Shown one piece after another: positions 17,335-24,202 of a stretch of DNA of 64,000 nt. This DNA is from Actinomyces massiliensis 4401292. GTDB lineage: Bacteria > Actinomycetota > Actinomycetes > Actinomycetales > Actinomycetaceae. Both the position numbers and the translations under genes were made by a program. Every line of letters starts with the position of its first letter. Position 1 is the first letter of the stretch. The stretch spans positions 439,808 to 503,807 of the forward strand of contig NZ_JH711483.1 of NCBI RefSeq assembly GCF_000269805.1. The letters run 5' to 3'. Under the pieces are notes generated by a model, which was not told where the DNA came from, searched no databases, and saw only the letters and a program-made list of their open reading frames with translations.

Positions 17335-18240
17335 GTGAGTGCTCTTGATCGTTACGAACTGCGGCGCGATGTACGGGCCGCTGCGAGGCGTCTGGCGGCG
17401 GCGGGCGTGGCCTCTGCGGACAACGATGCCCGGCTGCTCGCCGAACATGCTCTGGGCGCTCCGCTGCTGCTCGCCGACGGCGCTGACCCGGACTTCTCCG
17501 AGCACTACGAAGCGCTGATTGCGCGCCGCGAGCGTCGGGAGCCGCTTCAGCACATCACCGGCGTCATGTGGTTTCGGGGGCGGGAGCTGGTGAGCAGGCC
17601 CGGAGTCTTCATCGTGCGCCCAGAGACGGAGGTGGTGGCGGGAGCCGCCATCGAGGCTGCGCGTCAGATGATCGCCGACGGCGCTGCGCCGCTCGTCGTG
17701 GACCTGTGCGCGGGGTCGGGCGCGATTGCGGCGGCGCTCGCTTGCGAGGTGCCGGAAGCCCACGTGGTCGCCGTCGAGGTCGATGAGGCGGCGGCCGCCC
17801 TGGCCCGTGAGAACTGCAGGCGCCTGGCTCCGGGGCGGGTCGAGGTAGTCCGGGGGGACGCTACTGATGCGCGGGTGCTGAATGACCTGGACGGGTGCGT
17901 CGACGTCGTTGTGTCCAACCCCCCGTACGTGCCCGCGGGAGCGGTTGAGGATGTCGAAACCGCGCGTTACGACCCCGATCGGGCCCTGTTCGGTGGGGGA
18001 GAGGACGGGCTGGCGGTGCCTCGCGCCGTCGTCCGCCGTGCAGCCGGCCTGCTGCGCCCTGGCGGTGTACTCGTTATGGAGCACGACCCTCGGCAGAGTG
18101 AGGAGTTGCGGGATGCGGCACTGACGGCCGGATTCACCATGGCCGAGACCGGCCGGGATCTCGCCGGCCGCGACCGCTACCTGCGCGGCGCAAGGCGGCC
18201 GTTTTCTTCAATACCGGGCTCCGGGACCCGCCTATCGTGA
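17335..18240 (+). CDS. prmC: Release-factor glutamine N5-methyltransferase
   Basis: An S-adenosylmethionine-dependent enzyme that methylates the GGQ glutamine of RF1 and RF2. From the GTG at 17335 it is 301 aa. It has an N-terminal helical bundle (LDRYELRRDVRAAARRLAAAG...), the SAM-binding VVDLCAGSGAIAAAL, and the catalytic NPPY (195-198) in VVSNPPYVPAG. A roughly 20-residue tail (RRPFSSIPGSGTRLS) beyond the normal end is not conserved in the family as I know it. It follows prfA as usual. The Sua5/YrdC gene that often comes next is absent. Confidence 0.95.
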   Translation: MSALDRYELRRDVRAAARRLAAAGVASADNDARLLAEHALGAPLLLADGADPDFSEHYEALIARRERREPLQHITGVMWFRGRELVSRPGVFIVRPETEVVAGAAIEAARQMIADGAAPLVVDLCAGSGAIAAALACEVPEAHVVAVEVDEAAAALARENCRRLAPGRVEVVRGDATDARVLNDLDGCVDVVVSNPPYVPAGAVEDVETARYDPDRALFGGGEDGLAVPRAVVRRAAGLLRPGGVLVMEHDPRQSEELRDAALTAGFTMAETGRDLAGRDRYLRGARRPFSSIPGSGTRLS

Positions 18241-18244
18241 TCAT

Positions 18245-18643
18245 ATGACTGCGAAACTTGGATTCATCGGGATCGTCGTCCGCGATATGCCGGCATCGTT
18301 GGAGTTCTACCGGGCTCTGGGGGTGTCCGTGCCCGAGGGGCAGACTGGTGAGCCGCATGTCGATACGCGGTTGGAGGACGGGACGGTACTGGCCTGGGAC
18401 ACGGTGGCGATGATCCGCTCTTTCGATCCTGACTACGTCCCACCCACGGGAGGGCACCGCATCGCTCTCGCCTTCGACCAGGGCTGTGGACAGGACGTCG
18501 ATGCGACCTATGCCAAGCTCACGGGAGCCGGTTTTATTGGGAAGGTTGAACCCTGGGACGCTCCGTGGGGTCAGCGCTACGCCACGGTCATGGACCCCGA
18601 CGGCAACGCCGTCGATCTCTATGCCGGGCTCGGCTCTGCTTGA
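18245..18643 (+). CDS. VOC (glyoxalase/bleomycin-resistance-like) protein
   Basis: A 132-aa vicinal-oxygen-chelate protein with two beta-alpha-beta-beta-beta halves: KLGFIGIVVRDMPASLEFYRALGV and, in the second half, GHRIALAFD...AKLTGAGFIGKVEPWDAPWGQRYATVMDPDGNAVDLYA. The closing DPDGN-x-V-D/E-L-Y/F motif is typical and includes the usual metal-ligand position (D or E). Substrate is unknown; such proteins include glyoxalases, dioxygenases and drug-binding proteins. It starts 4 nt after prmC, so it is probably co-transcribed, and a strong terminator follows. Confidence 0.85.
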   Translation: MTAKLGFIGIVVRDMPASLEFYRALGVSVPEGQTGEPHVDTRLEDGTVLAWDTVAMIRSFDPDYVPPTGGHRIALAFDQGCGQDVDATYAKLTGAGFIGKVEPWDAPWGQRYATVMDPDGNAVDLYAGLGSA

Positions 18644-18723
18644 ACCGGGGCCGTGCGGCTCTGCGCCACTAGGCGGTTCTCACAGATTCTTCGCCATGTT
18701 CTTCACCATGCAACGAAGCCTAC

Positions 18724-18762
18724 GTCCCCGTTCCCCGTGATGATGGCCCGGGGAGCGGGGAC
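18724..18762. terminator. Hairpin terminator after the VOC gene
   Basis: GTCCCCGTTCCCCG (18724-18737) pairs with CGGGGAGCGGGGAC (18749-18762) with one G-T pair and an 11-nt loop. Further palindrome GAGGCCGCGGCCTC (18789-18802) and a T6 run (18825-18830) lie beyond. The rest of 18644-18925 is comparatively AT-rich, with no gene seen. Confidence 0.6.
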
Positions 18763-18925
18763 TGAGATCGGGCGCAGTACCCGGTGACGAGGCCGCGGCC
18801 TCAATCCTTGGTGCAGTGTGTGACCTTTTTTATCGCTCCTCGTGGACGGCGGCGCTAACTCACATTAGTGATCGAAAGGTCGGTTAATAAACGGTGCCCG
18901 CAATTCTGCTGGGATCTGTTTACTG

Positions 18926-19606
18926 TCATCCGTTTCGCGGGTCGTGGATGAGCTCTCCCGATGTCATGCCGATCAGTGCGGTGAATTCCCTGGTCAGATG
19001 CGCTTGGTCGGAGTATCCGGCGATCGTCGCCGCCCGCGTCGGAGGTGTACCGCCGGCAATGAGCCGGTGTGCGCGCCGCGCCCGCACGATCCGCCTCAGG
19101 GCTGCGTAACCATAGCCGAAGGAGGCGAGCATATGCCTGCGCAGTGTGCGTTCCGACCATGACATGGCGGTGGCGGCCTCGCGGGCGGAGGCGCCGGCAA
19201 TCGCGTGCTGGCGGATCTGCGTCACCCATGACTCGGGCGCGGCGGAGGAAGCCAGAGGCGAGAGTCCGGCTGCCGGATCGGACGAGTCTCTGGCCCGCAG
19301 AAGCGCCTTGCATAAGGGTGTGGCGGATCGGCTCAGCACATCCTGGGCGTCAATGATCTGGTCTCTGACAGCGGGGAGGTCCATCGGCACGAGAGCCGAG
19401 GCCGTGCCCGGCGCCAGTCTGATCCCCAGCAGTCCAGTGGAGTCGCTGGCGCCCGCAGCGATCCAGCGGGTCTGAGGGCCGCATAGGAGTACCCGGTCCC
19501 CGCTGACGATGAGATCGACGCAGCCGTCGGCTGGGATGGTGGAGGGGGCGACTTGGCGGGAGCGCCACAGCGTCCGCCCCATCCCCAACTGCACCTCGGC
19601 GTACAT
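18926..19606 (-). CDS. AraC-family transcriptional regulator
   Basis: From the ATG at 19606 the product is 226 aa. The N-terminal effector part (about 1-130: VDLIVSGDRVLLCGPQTRWI...GIRLAPGTASALV) is of the DUF6597-like kind that pairs with AraC DNA-binding domains. The C-terminal AraC/XylS domain carries two HTH units: SAREAATAMSWSERTLRRHMLASFG and TRAATIAGYSDQAHLTREFTALIGMTSGEL. The frame remains open 70 codons upstream, but that part translates a 140-bp inverted-repeat element and is not protein-like. The regulated target is unknown; no structural gene is divergent from it. Confidence 0.85.
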   Translation of the reverse strand: MYAEVQLGMGRTLWRSRQVAPSTIPADGCVDLIVSGDRVLLCGPQTRWIAAGASDSTGLLGIRLAPGTASALVPMDLPAVRDQIIDAQDVLSRSATPLCKALLRARDSSDPAAGLSPLASSAAPESWVTQIRQHAIAGASAREAATAMSWSERTLRRHMLASFGYGYAALRRIVRARRAHRLIAGGTPPTRAATIAGYSDQAHLTREFTALIGMTSGELIHDPRNG

Positions 19607-19649
19607 GGCGCCATCATGGCACTGCTGCGGCTGCTTGCGCGGGTGGGGT

Positions 19650-19789
19650 GATCTGTCCAAAACGGAGGAGATCAGCCTGGATTCTGCGCTGCGGTGGAAA
19701 TGAAACAGCTGATATCTCCATGGTTTCTTGGGTTTCTTGAGGAGATCTGGTGAGGCCGGCGGTTTAATCTCCTCCGTTTTGGACAGATC
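19650..19789. mobile_element. 140-bp MITE-like element with 23-bp terminal inverted repeats
   Basis: Arms 19650-19672 and 19767-19789 are exact reverse complements over 23 bp (outer end GATCTGTCC, inner end GGAGGAGAT). The 94-bp centre is AT-richer than its surroundings and encodes nothing. It lies directly upstream of the AraC gene. No flanking target duplication is evident. The size and perfect TIRs are as in miniature inverted-repeat elements; a long-range operator pair is the alternative. Confidence 0.55.
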
Positions 19790-19835
19790 CGTGCTGTGGA
19801 GGCTTCTGGTCTCCAATCATGCTGCCGACTTGCAT

Positions 19836-20303
19836 CTACTGGGCCGGGTTCGGCCTGTAGTTTCGGGATGCCTTGGTCACCTGGCTGATAAGGCTTCGCA
19901 GGATCTCCAAGTCCTCGACGCCGATGGCCCGGCCGACGGCGTTCGCCCAGGCGTGCTGCTCGTCGGCCAGGGCATTAACGGCGTCGCGCCCCCGCTCGGT
20001 CAGGGTCAGGAGGTTCTGCCCGCGCCGGGCGGGGTTGGGCTGCCAGACGGCCCAGCCCTGGGCCACGACATCATTGGCCACCCGCTGCACGCTCTGACGG
20101 GTCAGGCCCAGCCCGATCCGCCGTGCGATCTCGGGCACCGGCAGTGGGGCATCCAGCACCGCTCCCAGAACCTGCCAGCGTGCTGGTGTCAGTTCGTGCG
20201 GTGCTGTGATCATCGCGGCGGCTGCCAGGAATTCCCCGTTGAGCTCGAAGACGGGGAGGACAAGGTCGGTGAGGGCGTCGCCCTCAGGAGTTCTGCCAGG
20301 CAC
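19836..20303 (-). CDS. MarR-family transcriptional regulator
   Basis: A 155-aa winged-helix regulator. The core reads LTPARWQVLGAVLDAPLPVPEIARRIGLGLTRQSVQRVANDVVAQGWAVWQPNPARRGQNLLTLTERGRDAV: recognition helix TRQSVQRVANDV, wing NPARRGQNLLTLT. The GTG start lies inside the 3' end of the DJ-1 gene (20-nt overlap), so the two are one minus-strand operon with the enzyme first. Two TGACA/TGTCA palindromes upstream of that operon are the likely autoregulatory sites. The inducer is unknown. Confidence 0.88.
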   Translation of the reverse strand: MPGRTPEGDALTDLVLPVFELNGEFLAAAAMITAPHELTPARWQVLGAVLDAPLPVPEIARRIGLGLTRQSVQRVANDVVAQGWAVWQPNPARRGQNLLTLTERGRDAVNALADEQHAWANAVGRAIGVEDLEILRSLISQVTKASRNYRPNPAQ

Positions 20304-20922
20304 CGGTGGCCTCCATGAGTGCTTCGTAATGGCGGGGATCGCCGGTCAGGTAGAGCTGCTCCCATGTCGTGATGACAGGCTCCGGTGCAAGCTGGGTGAC
20401 CCGCATGACCTCAGCGGTGAAAGGGACTGCGTAAACACCTGAAGCAGTGGTGATGCCCTGGTCGGTGATCACCGGCGCGTCGACGTAGCCGCCTGCGCCC
20501 TGGTAGCTGCTGGCCGCGAGGAACTCCGCTGCGTTCGAGGTGTGGCGGCGCTCGTCCAAGAACCCGTTGCGGGCCAGGAAATAGGTGGCCCCGCAGATGG
20601 CGGCCACGGGCACCTCTCGTGCGATCAGGCCTTCGACGGTGCCGGCCAGGCGCTCGTGCCCGCCCTCGACGTAGTGGTTCCCGCCTGGGATGACCAGGGC
20701 GGCGAGGGTCCCCTCGTCCGCCAGCGGTATCAGCTCATCAAGATCAGCTGCGGGGGACAGGGGGAGGCCACCGAGTGATCGGACCGGGGCCGGGCCATCG
20801 CCCACGAGCAGGAGGCGGAAGCGCCCGGGGCGGACCTCCTCGGCCGTGGTGATCTGCGTGGTCAGATAGGCGTACTCCCAATCGGCCATGGTCTCAGTGG
20901 TGTACAGCGCGATGGTCCGCAT
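20284..20922 (-). CDS. DJ-1/PfpI family protein (class I amidotransferase-like)
   Basis: A 212-aa alpha/beta protein: MRTIALYTTETMADWEYAYL at the N-terminus, LAALVIPGGNHYVEGG in the middle (the conserved acidic/oxyanion region), and the nucleophile elbow VAAICGATYFLARNG with the reactive Cys (about 111). The family includes glyoxalase III/deglycases, chaperones and stress proteins; the exact role is not decidable. It is first in an operon with a MarR regulator, suggesting induction by a small electrophile or stress signal (inference). Confidence 0.88.
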   Translation of the reverse strand: MRTIALYTTETMADWEYAYLTTQITTAEEVRPGRFRLLLVGDGPAPVRSLGGLPLSPAADLDELIPLADEGTLAALVIPGGNHYVEGGHERLAGTVEGLIAREVPVAAICGATYFLARNGFLDERRHTSNAAEFLAASSYQGAGGYVDAPVITDQGITTASGVYAVPFTAEVMRVTQLAPEPVITTWEQLYLTGDPRHYEALMEATGAWQNS

Positions 20923-20954
20923 GATGCAGACTCCCTTTCTGGTCTGAAACTCGA

Positions 20955-20990
20955 TGACAGCATCCTGTCAATAATGACAATATGCTGTCA
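20955..20990. promoter_or_regulatory. Twin 16-bp MarR operator candidates
   Basis: TGACAGCATCCTGTCA (20955-20970) and TGACAATATGCTGTCA (20975-20990) share TGACA/TGTCA ends, have equal length and start 20 bp apart, close to two helical turns. They lie 33-68 bp upstream of the DJ-1 start, across the expected promoter. This is the arrangement of a two-dimer MarR autorepression site. Confidence 0.7.
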
Positions 20991-21077
20991 AATATGCTTG
21001 AGGGTGATCCTGCTGCGGGGGGGATAGTCAGCTCGCACAGCGGTATCCAGGCAACCGCACTGGGCTGCGCCCCGTCT

Positions 21078-21824
21078 TCATCTGACGGCCAGCTCGCGCA
21101 GCGGTGTCCAGCCCGCGGGCAGGGGACCGCTGATGGAGGCGCGGGCGCGGTCCTGAGTCGCTGACCAGCCTTGCGCCGCTTCCGATCCCTCTGGTCCGTC
21201 TGTGCCCACCGCGCCTCGCGCGAGTCTCAGTCCTGTGCCCTCGACGACGGCGTCGGGCGCGCTGCCCCGGCGAGTCGATGCCCGGACGCTCCAAGGGGGG
21301 TCCGCCCAACTACCACCGCGGAAGACCCTGTAGTCGCCATAGCGGGCGGGATCGAGGTAGTCCCAGCACCACTCCCACACGTTCCCGAGCGTGTCGTACA
21401 GGCCGAAGGCATTCGGCTGCTTCCGCCTCACCGGTTGCGGCCCGTCGATGCCGTCGAGTGACGTCCATGCGATCTTCTGCAGGTCCCCGTAATGGGGGCC
21501 GGCCGTTCCTGCGCGACATGCGTACTCCCATTCCGCCTCGGTCGGCAGCCTGAAACCGTCGGCTCGTACGTTCCAGCGCACCCAGCGATCATTGATGGTG
21601 TAGGCGGATTGCAGTCCGTGGGCAGAGGACAACCGGTTGCACAGGTCGACGGCTTCGAGCCAGGTCATGCTGCTCATCGGACGGTCGCTCCCATTCCGGA
21701 CCAGTGCGCAGCGAGAGATGGAGAATGCTTCAAGCGTTACCGTACGGCGGATGTCGCGGCGGGCGTCGTGAAGTTCTACGGTCCCTGGGGTAATGTCCGT
21801 CATTTCACCGATCTCGTAGTCCAC
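21078..21824 (-). CDS. SUMF1/formylglycine-generating-enzyme-like protein
   Basis: A 248-aa protein with the C-type-lectin-like FGE-sulfatase fold: RPMSSMTWLEAVDLCNRLSSAHGLQSAYTI, FRLPTEAEWEYACRAGT, NAFGLYDTLGNVWEWCWD, then YRVFRGGSWADPPWSVRASTRR. FGE proper converts Cys to formylglycine in sulfatases using a Cys pair near the R-R/GFR end; here that end reads GTGLRLARG without such a pair. It is more likely a lectin-like or ergothioneine/hercynine-type paralogue than a true FGE. No sulfatase or radical SAM gene is near. The GTG at 21824 has AGGATCG upstream; an ATG at 21803 is an alternative start. Confidence 0.8.
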   Translation of the reverse strand: MDYEIGEMTDITPGTVELHDARRDIRRTVTLEAFSISRCALVRNGSDRPMSSMTWLEAVDLCNRLSSAHGLQSAYTINDRWVRWNVRADGFRLPTEAEWEYACRAGTAGPHYGDLQKIAWTSLDGIDGPQPVRRKQPNAFGLYDTLGNVWEWCWDYLDPARYGDYRVFRGGSWADPPWSVRASTRRGSAPDAVVEGTGLRLARGAVGTDGPEGSEAAQGWSATQDRARASISGPLPAGWTPLRELAVR

Positions 21825-21853
21825 CGCTCGATCCTATCGGTCCGTCGTCGATG

Positions 21854-21865
21854 CATACCGGTATG
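21854..21865. promoter_or_regulatory. CATACCGGTATG palindrome upstream of mazE
   Basis: A perfect 12-bp palindrome 26 bp before the antitoxin ATG. A second TACC...GGTA pair (TACCGTGTGGGGTA) follows just before the start. Ribbon-helix-helix antitoxins bind short palindromes like these for autorepression. Confidence 0.5.
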
Positions 21866-21891
21866 GGATGCAAAGTGCTACCGTGTGGGGT

Positions 21892-22125
21892 ATGACGACG
21901 CAGATCGCTGTCCGGCTTCCTGATGAAATGGTCCGTTTCCTCGATGATTCTGTCGCGGCGGGCGTTGGCTCCAGTCGTGCTGCAGTCGTCACCGGTGCGC
22001 TCGAACGTGAGATCCGCCGGCAGGCGGCCTTGAAAGATGTCCGCATCCTCGCTGAGGCGGGGGCTGCCGATGATCTTGATGGTCTTGTGGCCTGGAGTGC
22101 TCAAGAACTGCCAGTGGAAGACTGA
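21892..22125 (+). CDS. Ribbon-helix-helix antitoxin (MazE-like)
   Basis: A 77-aa protein. The N-terminus MTTQIAVRLPDEMVRFLDDSVAAGVGSSRAAVVTGALEREIRRQ is a ribbon-helix-helix DNA-binding domain. The acidic tail (LAEAGAADDLDGLVAWSAQELPVED) would wrap the toxin. It is 5 nt upstream of a PemK/MazF toxin gene. The ATG at 21892 fits the RHH start; the frame is open 8 codons further upstream. Likely autoregulated through the CATACCGGTATG palindrome. Confidence 0.85.
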   Translation: MTTQIAVRLPDEMVRFLDDSVAAGVGSSRAAVVTGALEREIRRQAALKDVRILAEAGAADDLDGLVAWSAQELPVED

Positions 22126-22130
22126 AGATC

Positions 22131-22445
22131 TTGAGGGAGATCGTACTGGCCCGGCTCGATAAGACCCGACCGGTTCTCGTCCTGACCCGTGAAGCGGCCC
22201 GGACTGCCATGACCAAAGTGACGGTTGCCCCCATCACGACGACTATCAAGGGCCTATCGAGCGAAGTGGTGCTGGGTCCGAAGAATGGATTGGATCATCG
22301 ATGTGCGGCCTCGATGGACAATGTTGTGACGATCCCGGTAGCGCGTTTGGGGAGGACTGTGGGGTTCTTGACGGATGCTCAGGAGCGCGATCTTGCCGAA
22401 GCGGAAATACTTGCCTTCGATCTCGATGTGCCCTTTTATTCCTGA
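22131..22445 (+). CDS. MazF/PemK endoribonuclease toxin
   Basis: A 104-aa toxin starting at TTG 22131. It shows the MazF fold: REIVLARLDKTRPVLVLTREAA (the conserved R-P-x-V/L-V-L/V-x), KVTVAPITTTIKGLSSEVVLGPKNGLDHRCAASMDNVVTIPVARLG, then a final helix. The Arg of DKTRPVL and the T-T-x-x-x-x segment are the usual catalytic neighbourhood for cutting single-stranded RNA. It pairs with the antitoxin upstream. Its end overlaps the convergent MarR gene by 10 nt. The length is normal and no lesion is visible, so the module is probably functional. Confidence 0.88.
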   Translation: MREIVLARLDKTRPVLVLTREAARTAMTKVTVAPITTTIKGLSSEVVLGPKNGLDHRCAASMDNVVTIPVARLGRTVGFLTDAQERDLAEAEILAFDLDVPFYS

Positions 22446-22948
22446 GATTCCGATTCCGGAGATGGGTGCGCGATTTTATCCGTAAATTCTGTAAGTTCTG
22501 TAAATTCCGTGAATGCGGCAACGATGCTGCTGGCCTCGGTCAGGAAGTGAACGAGTGCGGTCAGCTGAACAGGATCCCAGGATTCTAGAAGGCGCGTGAG
22601 ATCCTTATTGGCCCGCGCGTACGTGTTGACGAGGCGCTGGGCTCCCGTGGCGTGTATCTGCATGGAGCGCCGGTCGGTGTCGTCGTGGCGTCGTTCGATC
22701 CAGCCGTCGCGTTCCAGCCTGGTCAGAATCCCGGTCATCGTCGCGACATGGGTGTGCGTCCTGTGTGCCAGCTCCGTCGGGGTCTGCGGGCCTGCCTGGC
22801 TGAGGGCGTCGAGGACCACCAGGTCGCTTCCCTTTATCCCCAGAGCCGCGCCGACTGCTCGGTTGCTGACAGCAAGCGCACTGTTCAACCGGCGCAGAGC
22901 CAGGATGGCCTCGCCTGCTGTCGGCGGATTCGACACCTCTGCGGTCAT
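22436..22948 (-). CDS. MarR-family regulator with (T/E)-F repeats at C-terminus
   Basis: From the ATG at 22948 (GGGAGTGACC upstream) it is 170 aa. The winged helix reads LDALSQAGPQTPTELAHRTHTHVATMTGILTRLERDGWIERRHDDTDRRSMQIHATGAQRLV, with the D-x-R-R-S wing arginines of classical MarR proteins. Long helices flank it for dimerisation. The C-terminus has a short repeat AFTEFTELTEFTDK. It is divergent from a quinone-reductase-like gene; a nested palindrome sits between them. A GTG four codons upstream is an alternative start. Confidence 0.88.
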   Translation of the reverse strand: MTAEVSNPPTAGEAILALRRLNSALAVSNRAVGAALGIKGSDLVVLDALSQAGPQTPTELAHRTHTHVATMTGILTRLERDGWIERRHDDTDRRSMQIHATGAQRLVNTYARANKDLTRLLESWDPVQLTALVHFLTEASSIVAAFTEFTELTEFTDKIAHPSPESESQE

Positions 22949-22959
22949 GGTCACTCCCA

Positions 22960-22996
22960 CTACTATGAAACTCGTAATATCTGAGTATCATAGTAG
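22960..22996. promoter_or_regulatory. Nested palindromic operator between marR and oxidoreductase
   Basis: CTACTATGA (22960-22968) and TCATAGTAG (22988-22996) are exact complements, and ACTC...GAGT lies nested between them. The site straddles the divergent start region of the MarR gene and the oxidoreductase, so binding could control both. Confidence 0.65.
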
Positions 22997-23077
22997 CTGT
23001 CGATGGCGTTTACAACGCGCGTGCGCACGGCTCACCGCGCCGTCGTCGCGATGGTCGTAGAGATGAGGGGGAATCCG

Positions 23078-24103
23078 ATGAGTCGAGCGATTCAGTACCG
23101 TCAGTTCGGCGGTCCGGGCGTCTTGGAGATGGCCGAGGTTGCCGAGCCGGCTCCAGGCGCCGGCGAGGTCCGCGTCGTTGTCAGAGCGGTAGGGCTCAAC
23201 CCGGTGGACTCGAAGACGTTCGGCGGGGATGCGCGTCTCAGGGTTGTTGGGTTCCTTCGTCGTCTTGTCGATCCGAAACGCTGGTTCGGCAAGGAAGGCT
23301 CCCGGTTCCCCCGGGGAGTTGCGCGTGATTTCGCGGGCGTCATCGATGCCGTCGGCAGGGATGGCAGGGATGTCAGTAGTGCCAGTGGCGTCGGGGATCT
23401 CGCTGTCGGTGATGCCGTACTGGGAACGTTGAGAAGCGCGCCGGGTCTGGGTGATAAGCGGGGGGCGCTGAGAGATCATCTGGTGGTTTCTATCGACGAT
23501 GTCATCCGCAAGCCCGAGTCGCTGAGCTTCGAGACGGCGTCATCGCTTGGCGTCGCGGCACAATCCGCCAGTGGGGCACTGCGCCAGTTGGGTCTGAACG
23601 GGAGCGACGTCATCGTCATCAGCGCGGCAGCGGGAGGCGTGGGCTCCCTTGCCGTCCAACTCGCCGTGCATCAGGGGGCGACGGTGATCGGCATTGCCGG
23701 AAAGCATAACGCCGACTATCTGCGGTCCTTGGGGGCGATACCTGTTGTCCATGGCGAAGGAGTGAAATCACGCATTCTTGAGGCTGCGCCCGAACCGGTC
23801 ACCAAATTTCTCGACTGCTACGGAGGCGAGTATGTGAAACTGGGATTCTCCCTCGGCCTTTCCGGAAAGGCTATCGGTACGCTGGTCCCATCCCCGGGCG
23901 CCATTATCCGAGGGGCTCAGTTCACCGGTTCGCGGCATGCCCGGCCGGGTGATCTTCAGGAGGTTGCCGGCCTGGTCGCTGATGGCGCCATCAAGGTCGC
24001 CATCGCCCGCGCATACCCCTTCGACGTCGAATCCGTGCGCGACGCCTACGCCGAACTGAACAAAGGGCATGTCCGTGGCAAGCTCGTCGTCGCCCTGTCC
24101 TGA
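23078..24103 (+). CDS. MDR/quinone-reductase-type NAD(P)H oxidoreductase
   Basis: A 341-aa zinc-independent medium-chain dehydrogenase. The N-terminal GroES-like domain begins SRAIQYRQFGGPGVLEMAEVAEPAPGAGEVRVVVRAVGLNPVDSKTF. The Rossmann domain has VIVISAAAGGVGSLAVQLAVHQGATVIGIAG, an A-A-G-G-V-G NADPH loop. The catalytic and structural zinc ligands of alcohol dehydrogenases are absent, pointing to the QOR/enoyl-reductase branch. The ATG at 23078 has GAGGGGGA upstream. It is divergent from, and probably regulated by, the MarR gene at 22436-22948. Likely role: reduction of quinones or reactive enones. Confidence 0.87.
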   Translation: MSRAIQYRQFGGPGVLEMAEVAEPAPGAGEVRVVVRAVGLNPVDSKTFGGDARLRVVGFLRRLVDPKRWFGKEGSRFPRGVARDFAGVIDAVGRDGRDVSSASGVGDLAVGDAVLGTLRSAPGLGDKRGALRDHLVVSIDDVIRKPESLSFETASSLGVAAQSASGALRQLGLNGSDVIVISAAAGGVGSLAVQLAVHQGATVIGIAGKHNADYLRSLGAIPVVHGEGVKSRILEAAPEPVTKFLDCYGGEYVKLGFSLGLSGKAIGTLVPSPGAIIRGAQFTGSRHARPGDLQEVAGLVADGAIKVAIARAYPFDVESVRDAYAELNKGHVRGKLVVALS

Positions 24104-24202
24104 TGGCTCGCGGGCGGAGCCTCTGAATCACGACAATGCCCGAGGCCGGCCCGTGGTCTGAGCGGACGCTCCCGTGGATCGATCATCTAGGCTGGCCCTG
24201 AG

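Noticed and set aside
18926-19816. Longer 296-aa AraC start
   Set aside because: The extra 70 codons translate the 140-bp inverted-repeat element and read as non-protein sequence; the ATG at 19606 fits the domain start.
21807-21816. Single ACCGATCTCG match near the SUMF1 start
   Set aside because: It has no 22-bp partner and falls within codons for YEIGE, so it is treated as chance.
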